Part shown: positions 49,503 to 58,827 of the stretch, piece after piece
How positions within the stretch are numbered: the first letter of the stretch is position 1
Layout of the letters: every line of letters begins with the position of its first letter
Assembly (NCBI GenBank): GCA_019359765.1
Contig: JAHHGU010000002.1
Location: 1-64,000, forward strand
DNA length: 64,000 nucleotides
Reading direction: 5' to 3'
Source: Aphanothece sp. CMT-3BRIN-NPC111
GTDB taxonomy: Bacteria; Cyanobacteriota; Cyanobacteriia; Cyanobacteriales; JAHHGU01
Translations under genes and position numbers: made by a program
The notes under the pieces: model-generated
What the model was told of the DNA's origin: nothing
Seen by the model: only the letters and a program-made list of their open reading frames with translations
Databases searched by the model: none

Positions 49503-50999
49503 ATGCGATCGCGAACGGTTCGAGAAGGGTCCGTTGGTTTGTTAATTCTGCTGGGAATAGCTTTGTTTGGTGGTTTAATCTTATGGCTGCGCGGTCTCAG
49601 CCCTGGGAACCGCACCTTCAAAGTGATAGTGGATTTTGCTAATGTTTCTGGGATGCAAACTGGGGCAACGGTTCGCTATCGCGGTGTTAATGTGGGGAAA
49701 ATTTCGGAGATCGCTCCTGGTCCCAATGGCGTAGCTGTAACAATTGAACTTGCACCAGATGACCTGGTGATACCGCGTGATGTTTTAGTTGAAGCTAATC
49801 AATCCGGCTTAATCGGCGAAACATATCTAGAAATAACACCTCGGGGGTCCCTGCCAGTAGGAGTGAAAGTTGCCACGCCCAACGATCCTAAGTGCAATCC
49901 TCAACTCATTGTTTGCAATAAGACGCGTCTGCAAGGGCAGATCGGTGCTAGTTCCGAGGAACTGATTCGCAGCACTATCCGCTTTGCCAATACCTATACT
50001 GACCCCAACTTTGTCGCCAACCTCAACGCTGCTACCAGGAACACAGCCATTGCCGCAGCTGAGGTAGCCAAACTCAGCCGTGATTTTTCTGGTGTGGCTG
50101 GTTCAATCAAGCAAGAGCTAAGAAACTTCTCCGCTACAACCAATTCATTAACTGGCACGGCTAGTCAGACCGCCAATCAAGTCGGTTTTGCGGCAAATAG
50201 AATCGCTAATACAGCCGATAAATTCGGTAATATAGCTGATCAATTCGGTGGTACAGCCAATCAAATCGGTAGTGCAACTAATCAATTTGGCCAAACTTCC
50301 GCCAAATTCAATCAGCTTGCCAACTCCCTCAATGGTTTGGTAGTAGAGAACCGGACAACTTTGGTTTCCACCCTAAATAATTTTAGTGAAGCCAGCGCCC
50401 AGCTGCGTGATAGCGTCAGCGGTCTAAAGCCCACACTTACCCAGGTCAACTCAACATTTGAAAAAGTCAACTCAGGGCAAATACTAAGTAATTTAGAAAC
50501 TCTTTCGGCTAATGCGGCGGAGGCATCCGCTAATGCAGCAAAGGCGTCTGCCAACTTACGCGACATCTCCACCAGCCTCAACGATCCAAGGAATTTGGTA
50601 CTCTTGCAACAAACTTTAGACTCAGCGCGGGCGACATTTGAAAATACCCAGAAAATAACTTCTGACCTCGACGATCTCACCGGGGACCCAGGTTTCCGAG
50701 ACAATCTGCGGAATCTGGTGAATGGGCTTGGCAAGCTGGTTTCTTCAACGCAGCAACTAGAGCAGCAAGTTGAGATCGCTCAAGTTCTGGAACCAGTCAG
50801 TGCCACAATGAACAAAGTAGCGCTCAAGACTTCCCTGACAAACATAACAGAGCAAGAACTTTTACAGGCGTCCCCGCAGCAGGTTGTGCCTAACTTACCA
50901 TCAATGGCGCTGACAGGTGCAAGCGCCGATAATCAGTTCAATATGCCAGCAGTTGAGCGATCGCCTCAGCCCCCGGCTGATCCGGAAATAGGTAACTAG
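49503..50999 (+). CDS. MlaD family (MCE domain) protein
   Basis: A 498-residue substrate-binding protein of an MCE lipid transporter. ATG at 49503 follows AGGAGG. One N-terminal transmembrane helix (about 10-28), an MCE domain (about 36-112, FANVSGMQTGATVRYRGVNVGKISEI) and a long helical/low-complexity part with degenerate heptad-like repeats of the type NQFGxTANQIG (about 235-275) follow. In Gram-negative envelopes such proteins form hexameric shuttles or tunnels for phospholipids; plant TGD2 is the plastid counterpart. Cotranscribed with the ATPase gene. Confidence 0.92.
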   Translation: MRSRTVREGSVGLLILLGIALFGGLILWLRGLSPGNRTFKVIVDFANVSGMQTGATVRYRGVNVGKISEIAPGPNGVAVTIELAPDDLVIPRDVLVEANQSGLIGETYLEITPRGSLPVGVKVATPNDPKCNPQLIVCNKTRLQGQIGASSEELIRSTIRFANTYTDPNFVANLNAATRNTAIAAAEVAKLSRDFSGVAGSIKQELRNFSATTNSLTGTASQTANQVGFAANRIANTADKFGNIADQFGGTANQIGSATNQFGQTSAKFNQLANSLNGLVVENRTTLVSTLNNFSEASAQLRDSVSGLKPTLTQVNSTFEKVNSGQILSNLETLSANAAEASANAAKASANLRDISTSLNDPRNLVLLQQTLDSARATFENTQKITSDLDDLTGDPGFRDNLRNLVNGLGKLVSSTQQLEQQVEIAQVLEPVSATMNKVALKTSLTNITEQELLQASPQQVVPNLPSMALTGASADNQFNMPAVERSPQPPADPEIGN

Positions 51000-51029
51000 A
51001 TGTGACAACATTGGCATCTATATTTCCTT

Positions 51030-51130
51030 AGAGCCTATCTTTCAAAATAATTTTGGCAGACCAAATATCTGCGTCTATCTGCTTTCATCTGCGGTAAAAA
51101 CCTCTTAAATTGACTTTTCTGATAGGTTCT
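51030..51130. repeat. MITE-like element with AGAGCCTATC ends, copy 2
   Basis: Begins AGAGCCTATCTTTC and ends CTTTTCTGATAGGTTCT, an inverted match with one mismatch. The interior carries ATCTGCGTCT-type units. Related to 34773-34899. It lies downstream of the mlaD-like gene. Confidence 0.6.
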
Positions 51131-51201
51131 TATTTGCCAGTCAACATCTTACTGAGTTATAGCAATCGCCAAGACAGTTAGGACATATATAAATTTAGTA
51201 G

Positions 51202-51222
51202 AGACGTTCCGATGGAACGTCT
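51202..51222. repeat. Perfect hairpin AGACGTTCC/GGAACGTCT
   Basis: A 9-bp perfect inverted repeat with loop GAT between the convergent mlaD-like and DUF3288 genes. There is no T-run on either side, so it is more likely an interspersed palindrome than a terminator. Confidence 0.5.
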
Positions 51223-51262
51223 TGACCAAAGTTCGCTTCCCGCGTCTATAAGCCCCAGCTTG

Positions 51263-51565
51263 CTAAGTCCAATCTTCTTGCTCTTGCTTATTGCTGCGAA
51301 CTTTATAAAATGGCCCGGCGGCATGGATCTGACGAGTTTTCTCAAACAGTTCTGCTTCTTCCATCTGCCACTGCCCCAGAACTTTATCTAGGTCTCGCTG
51401 AATATCTCTAGCACCTGGAAAACCGCAATAGCGAATCCTGAGTCGGGCGAGTTCTGCCAGATTGAGAGGCTCGTCTGGTGTACCCTCCAACAGCCGATTA
51501 ACAATTTCGCGATCGCGGCTTGCTTGGGGATGATTCTGGTCTTTATTTTCTGCTGCTGAAGCCAT
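51263..51565 (-). CDS. DUF3288 family protein
   Basis: A 100-residue protein matching the cyanobacterial DUF3288 family: QNHPQASRDREIVNRLLEGTPDEPLNLAELARLRIRY and the C-terminal KTRQIHAAGPFYKV block. Small, soluble, predicted helical. Conserved across cyanobacteria but without known function. Confidence 0.88.
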   Translation of the reverse strand: MASAAENKDQNHPQASRDREIVNRLLEGTPDEPLNLAELARLRIRYCGFPGARDIQRDLDKVLGQWQMEEAELFEKTRQIHAAGPFYKVRSNKQEQEDWT

Positions 51566-51601
51566 ATTAATAGTTTTGAGTTTTGAGTTTTGAGTTTTGA
51601 A

Positions 51602-51696
51602 TTAAATAAATTTACCTTAATAAGCACTTAACGCTCATAATAGTTTTGAGTTTTGAGTTAAATAAATTTACCTTAATAAGCACTTAACGCTCATAA
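51602..51696. repeat. 56-bp tandem duplication at the MOSC gene 3' end
   Basis: TTAAATAAATTTACCTTAAT and the following AAGCACTTAACGCTCATAA occur twice, starting at 51602 and 51658. The second copy contains the stop codon of the MOSC gene; the first is a non-coding duplicate. Both are preceded by TTTTGAG heptamers. Confidence 0.75.
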
Positions 51697-52502
51697 CTCA
51701 TAGTTCTAATCTTCACCTCATCTCCCACCTGTAACATCTTACCGGCTTCCGATTCAGGTATTCGCGTATTGACACTCAGCCGGAAAAAGTGATTGAAGCG
51801 AGATGAATGTGCCCACGCAGGTAATGTTTCTTTTCGCTTCTGGATAAATATCTTTTGAAAGTTAGGATAAATATTTCCAGTTAAGGAGTGCCGCGCCGGA
51901 ACCACACAACGTTGACAGGGATTGATGCCTTCAACTAGCACAGAACCCACCTGAAACTGAACAACTTCGCCGGTTTCTGCAAACAACTGATCTTCCCAAA
52001 AAGGCGGTACGCCTGCAATTTCAATGTTTGTCCGTAGGCGTCGCCGCATCTCATCTATAGCCGCAGCTTTCCCAACCCCTTCTACTCCTGGAAACCAAGA
52101 AGCGACAGCTTCCAGCGTTTCAGTGCTGATTACAGTTGGCCCAGAAGCTTCGGTGTCGTCGGGAAAACCAGTTAGTGAGTTTTGCCGTAATTCTACCTGC
52201 AAGCCAAAATATCCACTCAACCAATCCTCTAAACTAGCAAGTTCTCGATCTAGGTGAAAAAGTTGTGTTTTCTCTAACCCCTGGACTTGCAAGCAAACCG
52301 TCCCCGCGTCGAAGTCAAAAGACGTCCGCAGTAAGTGGACTTTAGGATTACGCTTACCATTGACGAATCGACCTTGTTGGTCAAAAATTCCCCACTGCCT
52401 ATCATGCTGTAAGGCACCACTTTTGAGAACGGTTGCCTTGGTGAGGACAACGCCGTCCAGAGATTTTATTGGATAAACAATGATGCGGGAGAGATAAGGC
52501 AC
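51684..52502 (-). CDS. MOSC domain protein
   Basis: A 272-residue protein with an N-terminal MOSC_N beta-barrel (SRIIVYPIKSLDGVVLTKA) and a C-terminal MOSC domain containing the conserved Cys in GINPCQRCVVPARHSLTG (about 195-212). MOSC proteins bind molybdenum cofactor or handle sulfur; mARC-type members reduce N-hydroxylated compounds. No ferredoxin domain is fused. Substrate unknown. Confidence 0.88.
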   Translation of the reverse strand: MPYLSRIIVYPIKSLDGVVLTKATVLKSGALQHDRQWGIFDQQGRFVNGKRNPKVHLLRTSFDFDAGTVCLQVQGLEKTQLFHLDRELASLEDWLSGYFGLQVELRQNSLTGFPDDTEASGPTVISTETLEAVASWFPGVEGVGKAAAIDEMRRRLRTNIEIAGVPPFWEDQLFAETGEVVQFQVGSVLVEGINPCQRCVVPARHSLTGNIYPNFQKIFIQKRKETLPAWAHSSRFNHFFRLSVNTRIPESEAGKMLQVGDEVKIRTMSYER

Positions 52503-52657
52503 TGTGAAGACTAGACCAGATTACAAGAGCCAGCCTTGTGAAGGCGGTAATTTTCTACCCAATAGGCAGAAAAGATTTCTTTAAGCTGTTGGTGTTTCTA
52601 AATGCTATGTTATGGAACGTACTTTTAAAACGTAATTCCTAGCAAAGGAAAAAGAAT

Positions 52658-53428
52658 ATGAGACGAAAGATTCTAGCGATTATAGCACTAATAGCCAGCA
52701 TTGGAATAGCGATACCTGTCAAAGCAGAAAATCCTCAACACGTTACAGAACTGTTAGAAACTAAACAATGCCCAGCATGTGACCTGAGGGATGCCAACTT
52801 AGCTAATCTTGACCTAACTAACGCCAACTTAGCAAATGCTAATTTAAGTGGTGCAAACCTGAGTGGTACTAGCCTAAAAGGTGCAAACCTGAGCGGCGTT
52901 AACTTGACTGGTGCTGAATTAGCAGATGCCCATCTCAGAAAAGCTGACTTGAGGGGGGCAAACCTTAGTGAAGCTGATATGCTTGGGGTTGATTTAAGCA
53001 GTGCCAACCTCAGTCAAGCCAACTTGAAGGGTACATATCTGGGAAGTGCAAACTTGAGTAGCGCCAATTTGAGTGCCGCTGATTTAAAGGGTGCCGAGAT
53101 GGAGGGGGTAAATTTGGTTAAAGCTGACCTCAGTAGTGCTGACCTAAATAGGGCTAACCTGAGTGGTGCTTATCTAGATGTTGCCAAACTTAGTAACGCT
53201 AACTTGAGCGGTGCCACGCTTAGTGAAACTTACTTATTTATGGCTGACCTGAAGAATGCCAACATGGCAGCTGCTCAACTGAATAATGCTGACCTGACCG
53301 ATGCTAACTTGAGTGGGGCTAACTTGAGTAAAGCTGTATTAGATTATGCCAATTTTACTGGTGCCAAGCTCACAAAGGTCAATATAAGTCAGACCAATCT
53401 GGAGGGCGCTATAGGTCTCAATGACTGA
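52658..53428 (+). CDS. Secreted pentapeptide-repeat protein
   Basis: A 256-residue protein with a Sec signal (about 1-23, ending VKA) and AAAGGAAA as ribosome site. After a short LLETKQCPACDLRDANL segment, nearly the whole protein is A(N/D)Lxx pentapeptide repeats, giving a right-handed quadrilateral beta helix. Located in the periplasm or thylakoid lumen, where cyanobacteria have several such proteins of unknown role. The two Cys in CPAC near the start of the helix are a regular feature of this subfamily. Confidence 0.9.
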   Translation: MRRKILAIIALIASIGIAIPVKAENPQHVTELLETKQCPACDLRDANLANLDLTNANLANANLSGANLSGTSLKGANLSGVNLTGAELADAHLRKADLRGANLSEADMLGVDLSSANLSQANLKGTYLGSANLSSANLSAADLKGAEMEGVNLVKADLSSADLNRANLSGAYLDVAKLSNANLSGATLSETYLFMADLKNANMAAAQLNNADLTDANLSGANLSKAVLDYANFTGAKLTKVNISQTNLEGAIGLND

Positions 53429-53592
53429 CAAACTATCTCTAAGCAGTTGGTAGCACCATTAAGTCTAGAAAAGCTGGATTAACTAGCAAAAAGGGCGACT
53501 CGTAAACTCACTTTTTACCAAAAAAAGGGGGTAAAGCTTCGCCCTTCTCTTGCGACTTAGCGATCTTCAATTCAGAAATTTTTCATGCAAAA

Positions 53593-54051
53593 TCATTTTT
53601 TATCCTGCCAATTAGCTAAAACTTCAAAGGGATTAAACCCCCGGTATTGTAAATAATTAAATAATTTGTTTTTAGTTTTTGGATCAATATTTTTGAAATC
53701 CTCTATTTTGTACTTCCGTATTACCTTGGCTTTTAATTCGGCTAGTGGCTCTATTAACTCACTGTCATCTTCTTCAATTTGTTCGAGCCAGATTTGCTCA
53801 AATATATCGGCACTAATTCCTTTCTCCCGGCATTTTCGCTTGATTACCGATTTTCCATACTTACCTTGAGACGAGGAAATCATGCTTTCAACTAAGCGAG
53901 TATCAGACTGATAGCCTTGGCTCTGAAGGTCATTAATAGCCTCTGTAATTTCGCTCTCTGAAAACCCCTTCTCTTGCCCTTTTCGGCGGAGCTGATAAGC
54001 ACTGTAATCTTTTCTAGATAAGAGGTTTAAGAAATAGTTTATACAAGACAT
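53593..54051 (-). CDS. recX: Regulatory protein RecX
   Basis: A 152-residue RecX family protein, which binds RecA filaments and limits recombination. Characteristic three-helix repeats are seen: LLSRKDYSAYQLRRKGQEKGFSESEITEAINDLQSQGYQSD (about 10-50), YGKSVIKRKCREKGISADIFEQIW, then KLFNYLQYRGFNPFEVLANW at the C-terminus. recA is not in the window. Confidence 0.88.
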   Translation of the reverse strand: MSCINYFLNLLSRKDYSAYQLRRKGQEKGFSESEITEAINDLQSQGYQSDTRLVESMISSSQGKYGKSVIKRKCREKGISADIFEQIWLEQIEEDDSELIEPLAELKAKVIRKYKIEDFKNIDPKTKNKLFNYLQYRGFNPFEVLANWQDKK

Positions 54052-54477
54052 TTATTAATGATACCAATAAAATAGTTAGTAAGGTAGCACCTAACAGAGT
54101 GGAAAAAGTGCCTTAGCGCAGCTACTCAGCAGAAGTCTCGCCAAACAAAACAAAAGAAAAACCAGCTACCTGGTGCAGCTGGTTTGAGCTTGCTGTGTTG
54201 GGAGGAGGAAAACCTGATGCCAAGACTATTGAGCTATGCTAGCTAACTGAACCAAAATTCAGGCGGCGTCTCGTTATATCAGCTTCCTGTAAACAAATGT
54301 AACAATTAAATTTCAAACCTGCAACGTTTCTTTACATGAGCGGGGACAGATGAGGCTTTTGACCGTGCCAAAAGGATAATGGAATTGCCCCCACGGTACC
54401 AAGACCGGGGGCTTGAGACATTTTTTTTGGTCAGCAGTCAATATTGACCTATGAACCCAAGGTAGGGAGATAATCAG
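54052..54477. other. Structured intergenic region with two terminator-like hairpins
   Basis: A gap with two strong hairpins. At 54159-54185 a 9-bp stem AAACCAGCT/AGCTGGTTT has an A-rich tract on its left, so it is a terminator for minus-strand transcription. At 54387-54412 a GCCCC...CGGT/ACCG...GGGGC stem is followed by eight T at 54421-54428, so it could terminate plus-strand transcription. Between them GGGAGGAGG precedes a nine-codon ORF (MPRLLSYAS) on the plus strand. Probably one or two short transcripts; direction is uncertain. Confidence 0.5.
54140..54265 (-). ncRNA. Candidate small RNA ending in an intrinsic terminator
   Basis: On the minus strand a TATAAC -10-like box lies near 54270. 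A CU-rich stretch (TTTTCCTCCTCCCAACACAG) then precedes the 9-bp terminator hairpin and T-rich tract. Single-stranded CCUCC next to a terminator could bind Shine-Dalgarno sequences of target mRNAs. It could also be a leader of recX. No known RNA family is matched. Confidence 0.3.
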
Positions 54478-54669
54478 ATGTTAGTTGAGGTGGCGACTGG
54501 GACAAGCCCACAAAACGCAGATGTGCTGGTCTGGGAACCCCCCATGCCTCCCACTGACTTGATTTTTGATGATGGTGAGCCATTGGAAAGCAACCGCCAC
54601 CGCGTTGCCATGAACGTCCTGATCTGATCGTTGCAGCAAGTTTGGGCTAATCGCAATGACTTTTTCTGA
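54478..54669 (+). pseudogene. Uma2 family pseudogene
   Basis: Starts with ATG 54478 after GGTAGGGAG and reads PPMPPTDLIFDDGEPLESNR, then HRVAMNVLI, then a TGA (54625-54627). The same frame resumes SLQQVWANRNDFF and ends at TGA 54667. This is the N-terminal part of a Uma2/DUF820 protein (PPTDL...DDGEPLE.NRHR...NVLIRSLQQ.WA.R.D). The first stop is a likely CGA-to-TGA change. The remainder is lost at a 26-bp interspersed repeat that begins at 54675. Confidence 0.78.
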
Positions 54670-54674
54670 GAGAT

Positions 54675-54700
54675 GTTCGCGAAGCGTTCCCGAAGGGTAG
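54675..54700. repeat. 26-bp interspersed repeat, copy 1
   Basis: GTTCGCGAAGCGTTCCCGAA plus GGGTAG; the same 26 bases recur at 63189-63214. It contains TTCGCGAA and is a frequent intergenic insertion in cyanobacteria. It marks the end of recognisable Uma2 homology. Confidence 0.8.
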
Positions 54701-55007
54701 GTTTACGACTTTTGGCGGGAGGGCATCTCGCTACCGCTTCTTTCCAACGTGTAAGACCATTTAAAGGCACTGCTTTTAGAGGCAATGTTGGATGAAGGAA
54801 GAATCGAATCCTCGCGCCTATTGGTGCGAGGATTTGTCAAAAATTAATCTTTAACCCCAAATCAGAATTAGAATTAATCATTCATAAATTCCTTTCTGAA
54901 ATTTAGAAATTCTGAAGCTGGATCGCTTCTCGAACGCTTTCAGAACGGTTTGCGATCGCCCTCTGCTCTAACGTAGTGCCATCACACTAGAAAATCAGGA
55001 GCACACA
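54701..55007. other. Non-coding region before the secreted PPC-like gene
   Basis: Contains a hairpin ATCCTCGCGCC/GGTGCGAGGAT at 54808-54832 (one mismatch) and GCGATCGC at 54953-54960. No gene is seen. The promoter of the downstream secreted protein should lie here. Confidence 0.4.
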
Positions 55008-55541
55008 ATGAACGCAACCATTTCTAACCCAAACACATCAAAAGGATTATTGAGCGTTAATCGCCAACAGTTTGCATTGGGCTTAGCTGCCGTTTATACT
55101 CTAGGCACGCTCTGTCTCGCAACTGCCGCCCAAGCACAAATTACCATTAGGGAGAGAGAACTAAACGGAACTTCATTTCCTCAGGATATTGGTAAAGTTT
55201 CTTCTGTTCCGGTCAGAGTTTCTGGACAAATTCCGACAAGCCAAGATGAGGATGTGTTCCGTTTCAGATTAACCACCGAAAGCAAGTTAGATGTTCGGCT
55301 CACGGTAGACGGAGATGTTGACTTAGAAGTATTGCAGGACAATGGAGACGGAAAACTTGCTGGAAGAGATAGTAAGAAGATCTCTATTAACGATGGCAAA
55401 GTATCTGAATTTGTTTCCTATTTAAAAGCGAAACCAGGCTACTACTTTGTTCGCATTGTAGATTCTGGCGGCGCTCTCTCTTTTGCCGTCAATTACAATC
55501 TCAATATTTCAGCTACACCGACCGGACCTATTATTCAGTAA
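55008..55541 (+). CDS. Secreted protein with PPC-like beta domain
   Basis: A 177-residue protein with a signal peptide (about 18-44, ending AAQA) and a C-terminal beta-sandwich resembling bacterial pre-peptidase C-terminal domains: DEDVFRFRLTTESKLDVRLTVDGDVDLEVLQDNGDG and PGYYFVRIVDSGGALSFAVNYNLNI. Such domains usually accompany secreted peptidases; here the domain is alone. Start ATG 55008 follows AGGAG. Confidence 0.8.
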   Translation: MNATISNPNTSKGLLSVNRQQFALGLAAVYTLGTLCLATAAQAQITIRERELNGTSFPQDIGKVSSVPVRVSGQIPTSQDEDVFRFRLTTESKLDVRLTVDGDVDLEVLQDNGDGKLAGRDSKKISINDGKVSEFVSYLKAKPGYYFVRIVDSGGALSFAVNYNLNISATPTGPIIQ

Positions 55542-55735
55542 ACCGACAGGACTTTTGATTTAGCGTGCTTTGGGCAGGGGGAGATTGCTTCGCCAACTCT
55601 CCCTAATGCCTGCACGCCGTTCGTTGGTAGCTAAACACTTGCACTTTGGACAAAAGATTATTTAAGGAGAGCGATCGCACTGTTATCCATACCCAATAAA
55701 TAGCGCAATCGCATCCTCCCTTCCCTAACTAAGCA

Positions 55736-57364
55736 TTACACAGACACAGGTTCAGTACCAGCACCTACAGGCGCGATCGCACTCAATTTCAAATCCGGGT
55801 GATCTTCTTGCACCTGATGCAAATTCCATTCATTCTTAAACAACAGCACCGGACGCCCCCAGTTATCTTTCACCGTCACAGTGTTGAAGAGACGCCCCAC
55901 TTTTTCTAAAGCTTCCCAACCATGAATTACCCAACGGGCGACCGAATAAGGTAAGGGTTCAAAGCGCGTCTCCACACCATATTCATTCTGCAAGCGGAAC
56001 TGCACCACCTCAAATTGCAACTGTCCCACTGCCGCTAAAATTGGGTCGCGTTTAGACTCATCTGCTGAGTACATAATTTGCACCGCACCTTCTTCTCGCA
56101 ACTCAGTCACACCTTTGTGAAATTGCTTAAACTTAGATGGGTTGGGGTTTCTCAGATAAGCAAATAATTCTGGTGAAAAGCAGGGAATTCCCTCATACTC
56201 CAGCTTTTGACCTGTGTAAATAGTATCGCCGATCGCAAACACACCCGGATTATTCAAACCAATGACATCACCAGCATATGCTTCTTCAATTGATTCTCTG
56301 TCTTGAGCAAACAATTTCTGAGGTCTTGACAAACGCACCGTTCTACCAGTCCGGGCATGATTCACTACCATGTCTTTTTCAAACTTACCTGTGCAGACGC
56401 GCACAAAGGCAACTCTATCCCGGTGTTTTGGATCCATATTCGCCTGAAGTTTGAACACAAAACCAGAAAACTCTGGATAAGTGGGTGCAACTTCACCAAC
56501 TGAGGAATTATGCGTACCGGGTTTAAGTGCGTAGTCTAGAAACGAATTTAGGAAGAGTTCCACACCAAAGTTAGTCATGGCACTTCCAAAGAACACAGGG
56601 GTCATTTTACCTGCATGAATCTGCTCTAAATCTAGTTCTGATCCTACGCCGTCCAGAAGTTCTAATTCTTCTTTTAACTGGTAGTACAGATCTTGTTCTA
56701 ACAATTGTTCAATCCGGGGGTCTCCCAAATCGATAACTGTATCAACTGCTTCGCGGCTACCGTGGGCGCTGCGTTCAAAAAGGTGAATCTGCTGGTTGTG
56801 GCGGTCAAAGACACCTTTAAAGCGATCGCCCATGCCAATAGGCCAGTTTACAGCATACGTCTGTAACCCCAATTCCTGCTCAATTTCATCCAGCAGTTCA
56901 AAAGGATCGCGTCCTGGGCGGTCAAGTTTGTTAACAAATGTGAAGATGGGGAGCGATCGCATCTTACACACTTCAAATAACTTTCGCGTCTGCGCTTCCA
57001 AACCCTTAGCAGCATCAATCAGCATCACCGCATTATCCGCCGCTGCCAAAGTGCGATAAGTATCCTCACTAAAATCTTGGTGTCCTGGCGTGTCTAACAA
57101 ATTAATCTGGCAATCCCGGTATTCAAACTGCAACACCGTCGAGGTAATCGAAATACCCCGCTGTTGTTCCATCTCCATCCAGTCAGAAGTCGCCTTACGC
57201 TGCGCCCGTCGCGCCTTAACTGCACCCGCTTCGTGAATCGCACCCCCGTACAGCAACAGCTTTTCTGTCAGCGTCGTCTTACCAGCGTCAGGGTGGGAAA
57301 TAATCGCAAAGTTGCGTCGGTGTTCAACAGCTGCTTGTAATTCGGTCTCAATTTCAGTGGACAT
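55736..57364 (-). CDS. prfC: Peptide chain release factor 3
   Basis: GTPase that removes RF1/RF2 from the ribosome after peptide release. From the ATG at 57364 it has 542 residues; a TTG 27 bases upstream would add nine. G1 [10 protein letters not shown] (about 23-32), G3 [13 protein letters not shown] (about 91), G4 [18 protein letters not shown] (about 145) and the RF3-specific C-terminal region ([30 protein letters not shown]) are clear. Length matches the family. Confidence 0.96.
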   Translation of the reverse strand: MSTEIETELQAAVEHRRNFAIISHPDAGKTTLTEKLLLYGGAIHEAGAVKARRAQRKATSDWMEMEQQRGISITSTVLQFEYRDCQINLLDTPGHQDFSEDTYRTLAAADNAVMLIDAAKGLEAQTRKLFEVCKMRSLPIFTFVNKLDRPGRDPFELLDEIEQELGLQTYAVNWPIGMGDRFKGVFDRHNQQIHLFERSAHGSREAVDTVIDLGDPRIEQLLEQDLYYQLKEELELLDGVGSELDLEQIHAGKMTPVFFGSAMTNFGVELFLNSFLDYALKPGTHNSSVGEVAPTYPEFSGFVFKLQANMDPKHRDRVAFVRVCTGKFEKDMVVNHARTGRTVRLSRPQKLFAQDRESIEEAYAGDVIGLNNPGVFAIGDTIYTGQKLEYEGIPCFSPELFAYLRNPNPSKFKQFHKGVTELREEGAVQIMYSADESKRDPILAAVGQLQFEVVQFRLQNEYGVETRFEPLPYSVARWVIHGWEALEKVGRLFNTVTVKDNWGRPVLLFKNEWNLHQVQEDHPDLKLSAIAPVGAGTEPVSV

Positions 57365-57497
57365 TGAAAAGCAAAGTGTAGGGGGGTTCAACCCAAATTA
57401 TAGAAAACTATGCTGAACACCCTGTGGTTATTTCTAACGGCACGCAGCACGCGATCGCATCTGGGGCTAGCATAAAGTTAGGGAGCCTTCATAAATT

Positions 57498-57722
57498 ATG
57501 AGCGAGAAGCAGCAGCCTTTATGGCAGCGAATCGCCCTTGTAGCGGGTGGGTTGGTATTGGTTGCAGCAACCAGCGCCGCGACTATATTCGGATACGATG
57601 CGTGGAGGAAGCGGGACGGCTGGTGTGTACATGGTTATCCCGATGGGAAACAAAGAATTTTATACGGGGATGATTGCAAAAACCTGCCGCAATTAGGGTC
57701 TGTGCATTTACCAAAAATTTGA
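57498..57722 (+). CDS. Small membrane-anchored protein of unknown function
   Basis: A 74-residue protein with an N-terminal transmembrane helix (IALVAGGLVLVAATSAATIFGY, about 12-33) and a short exposed part with two Cys (GWCVHGYP and DDCKNLPQ) that could pair. No family recognised. Confidence 0.65.
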   Translation: MSEKQQPLWQRIALVAGGLVLVAATSAATIFGYDAWRKRDGWCVHGYPDGKQRILYGDDCKNLPQLGSVHLPKI

Positions 57723-57853
57723 AGCTTGTCGGTTGGCGTGTTAACCTACATTTTTGGGTACGGGAAGCCCTCCGGTTTTAGCCACATAGACTTTGCGATC
57801 GCGTGTTAGAGTCGAGACAAGAAGAAAATATTTGACAATAAGAGGTAGTTAAA

Positions 57854-58189
57854 ATGTACGACACTGACAAGCGGAAACTATTATCGGCGCTGTGTCATGG
57901 GTCGATCTTTTTTAGCGCTACGCTGGTGTCTATTGGGATACCCATTGCGATTTTATTAGTTTCTGAAGATCCAGTTGTCAAGGATAACGCCAAAGAAGCA
58001 CTTAACTTCCACATAAACCTGTGGATTTATGGAGCCATTTTTGGAGTACTGACTTTGATTTTAATTGGTTGGTTGTTCCTGGGTATATTGGGAATTGTCA
58101 ATTTAATCGTGCCAATTCTGGCCATCCTCCACGTTTTCGGCAATCCCGATCAACCCTACCGCTACCCCTTTATTTTTCGCATTCTTTAG
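57854..58189 (+). CDS. DUF4870 domain membrane protein
   Basis: A 111-residue protein matching DUF4870: the N-terminal LLSALCHGSIFFSATLVSIGIPIAILL, the conserved KDNAKEALNFHINLWIY motif (about 43-59), and two further hydrophobic helices ending NPDQPYRYPFIFRIL. Three to four transmembrane helices. Function unknown; widespread in bacteria. Confidence 0.88.
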   Translation: MYDTDKRKLLSALCHGSIFFSATLVSIGIPIAILLVSEDPVVKDNAKEALNFHINLWIYGAIFGVLTLILIGWLFLGILGIVNLIVPILAILHVFGNPDQPYRYPFIFRIL

Positions 58190-58827
58190 AATTAGAATTA
58201 TTCCGGTGTCTGGGCAGCATATCCTCCCTGCCTAGTGGTGGGATGTCTGGTGGGAATAATCTATGGCAGAGGATTATGTAGGGGACAAGTGCTGATGGGT
58301 TATCTGTTTTCCCAGGACAGATAGCTCATCCTATTAATTCCCCCTGGAATGCAATACATCTTGATGAAGAGACAAGGGAGAGGAAGAAATTCCCCCTTGT
58401 CTCCTTCTTTTCAAAGCGAGATAGTTGTAATTCACCTAGTTGAGAACCGGTGTGGGTGCGATCGCTTTTTGCTCAAACCTAAATTTGGCATCTTATCTTT
58501 CCAGGGAATTTATTTTTATAATCTCTAGACTTTAACCTTATTTTTCTGTTATAATTATCTTGATAAGGAAGAAATATTCTTTTGTAAAAAAGATGGATAT
58601 ATCTCTATTATTTTAATAATACTCCCAAAATAACAAGCTTTTAGTAAAACCTCATACACATTTCCCAATATTTTTTCAGCGATCGCCAAAGCTATCCCTA
58701 TTTCATCTATATTTATCTGCTACAGGCGGGGACTTATATCTTTTATCTTTAAAGGCGATCGCTCACAATCAGCAGCCCCAAGGCGTTAAAATCCTAGTCT
58801 GAGCAATCAAACTCCTGTAACCGTCTG
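58190..58827. other. AT-rich intergenic region upstream of pdhB
   Basis: About 640 bases without a convincing gene. It contains one terminator-like hairpin (58369-58410) and, toward pdhB, AT-rich DNA with two GCGATCGC sites and a GCGATCGC-adjacent promoter zone. A 12-codon frame with MSGGNNLWQRIM near 58242 is too short to support. Confidence 0.4.
58369..58410 (+). terminator. Rho-independent terminator
   Basis: A perfect 10-bp stem GAGACAAGGG (58369-58378) / CCCTTGTCTC (58394-58403), a 15-base loop and CTTCTTTT after it. It is placed to end transcription from the DUF4870 gene about 180 bases upstream. Confidence 0.7.

Noticed and set aside
54140..54265. Yfr1 small RNA
   Set aside because: The layout (CU-rich single strand before a terminator) is similar but the conserved ACUCCUCACAC core is absent.
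54474..54785. Minus-strand 103-aa frame over the Uma2 remnant
   Set aside because: Antisense to a recognisable Uma2 N-terminus and runs through an interspersed repeat; no ribosome site.
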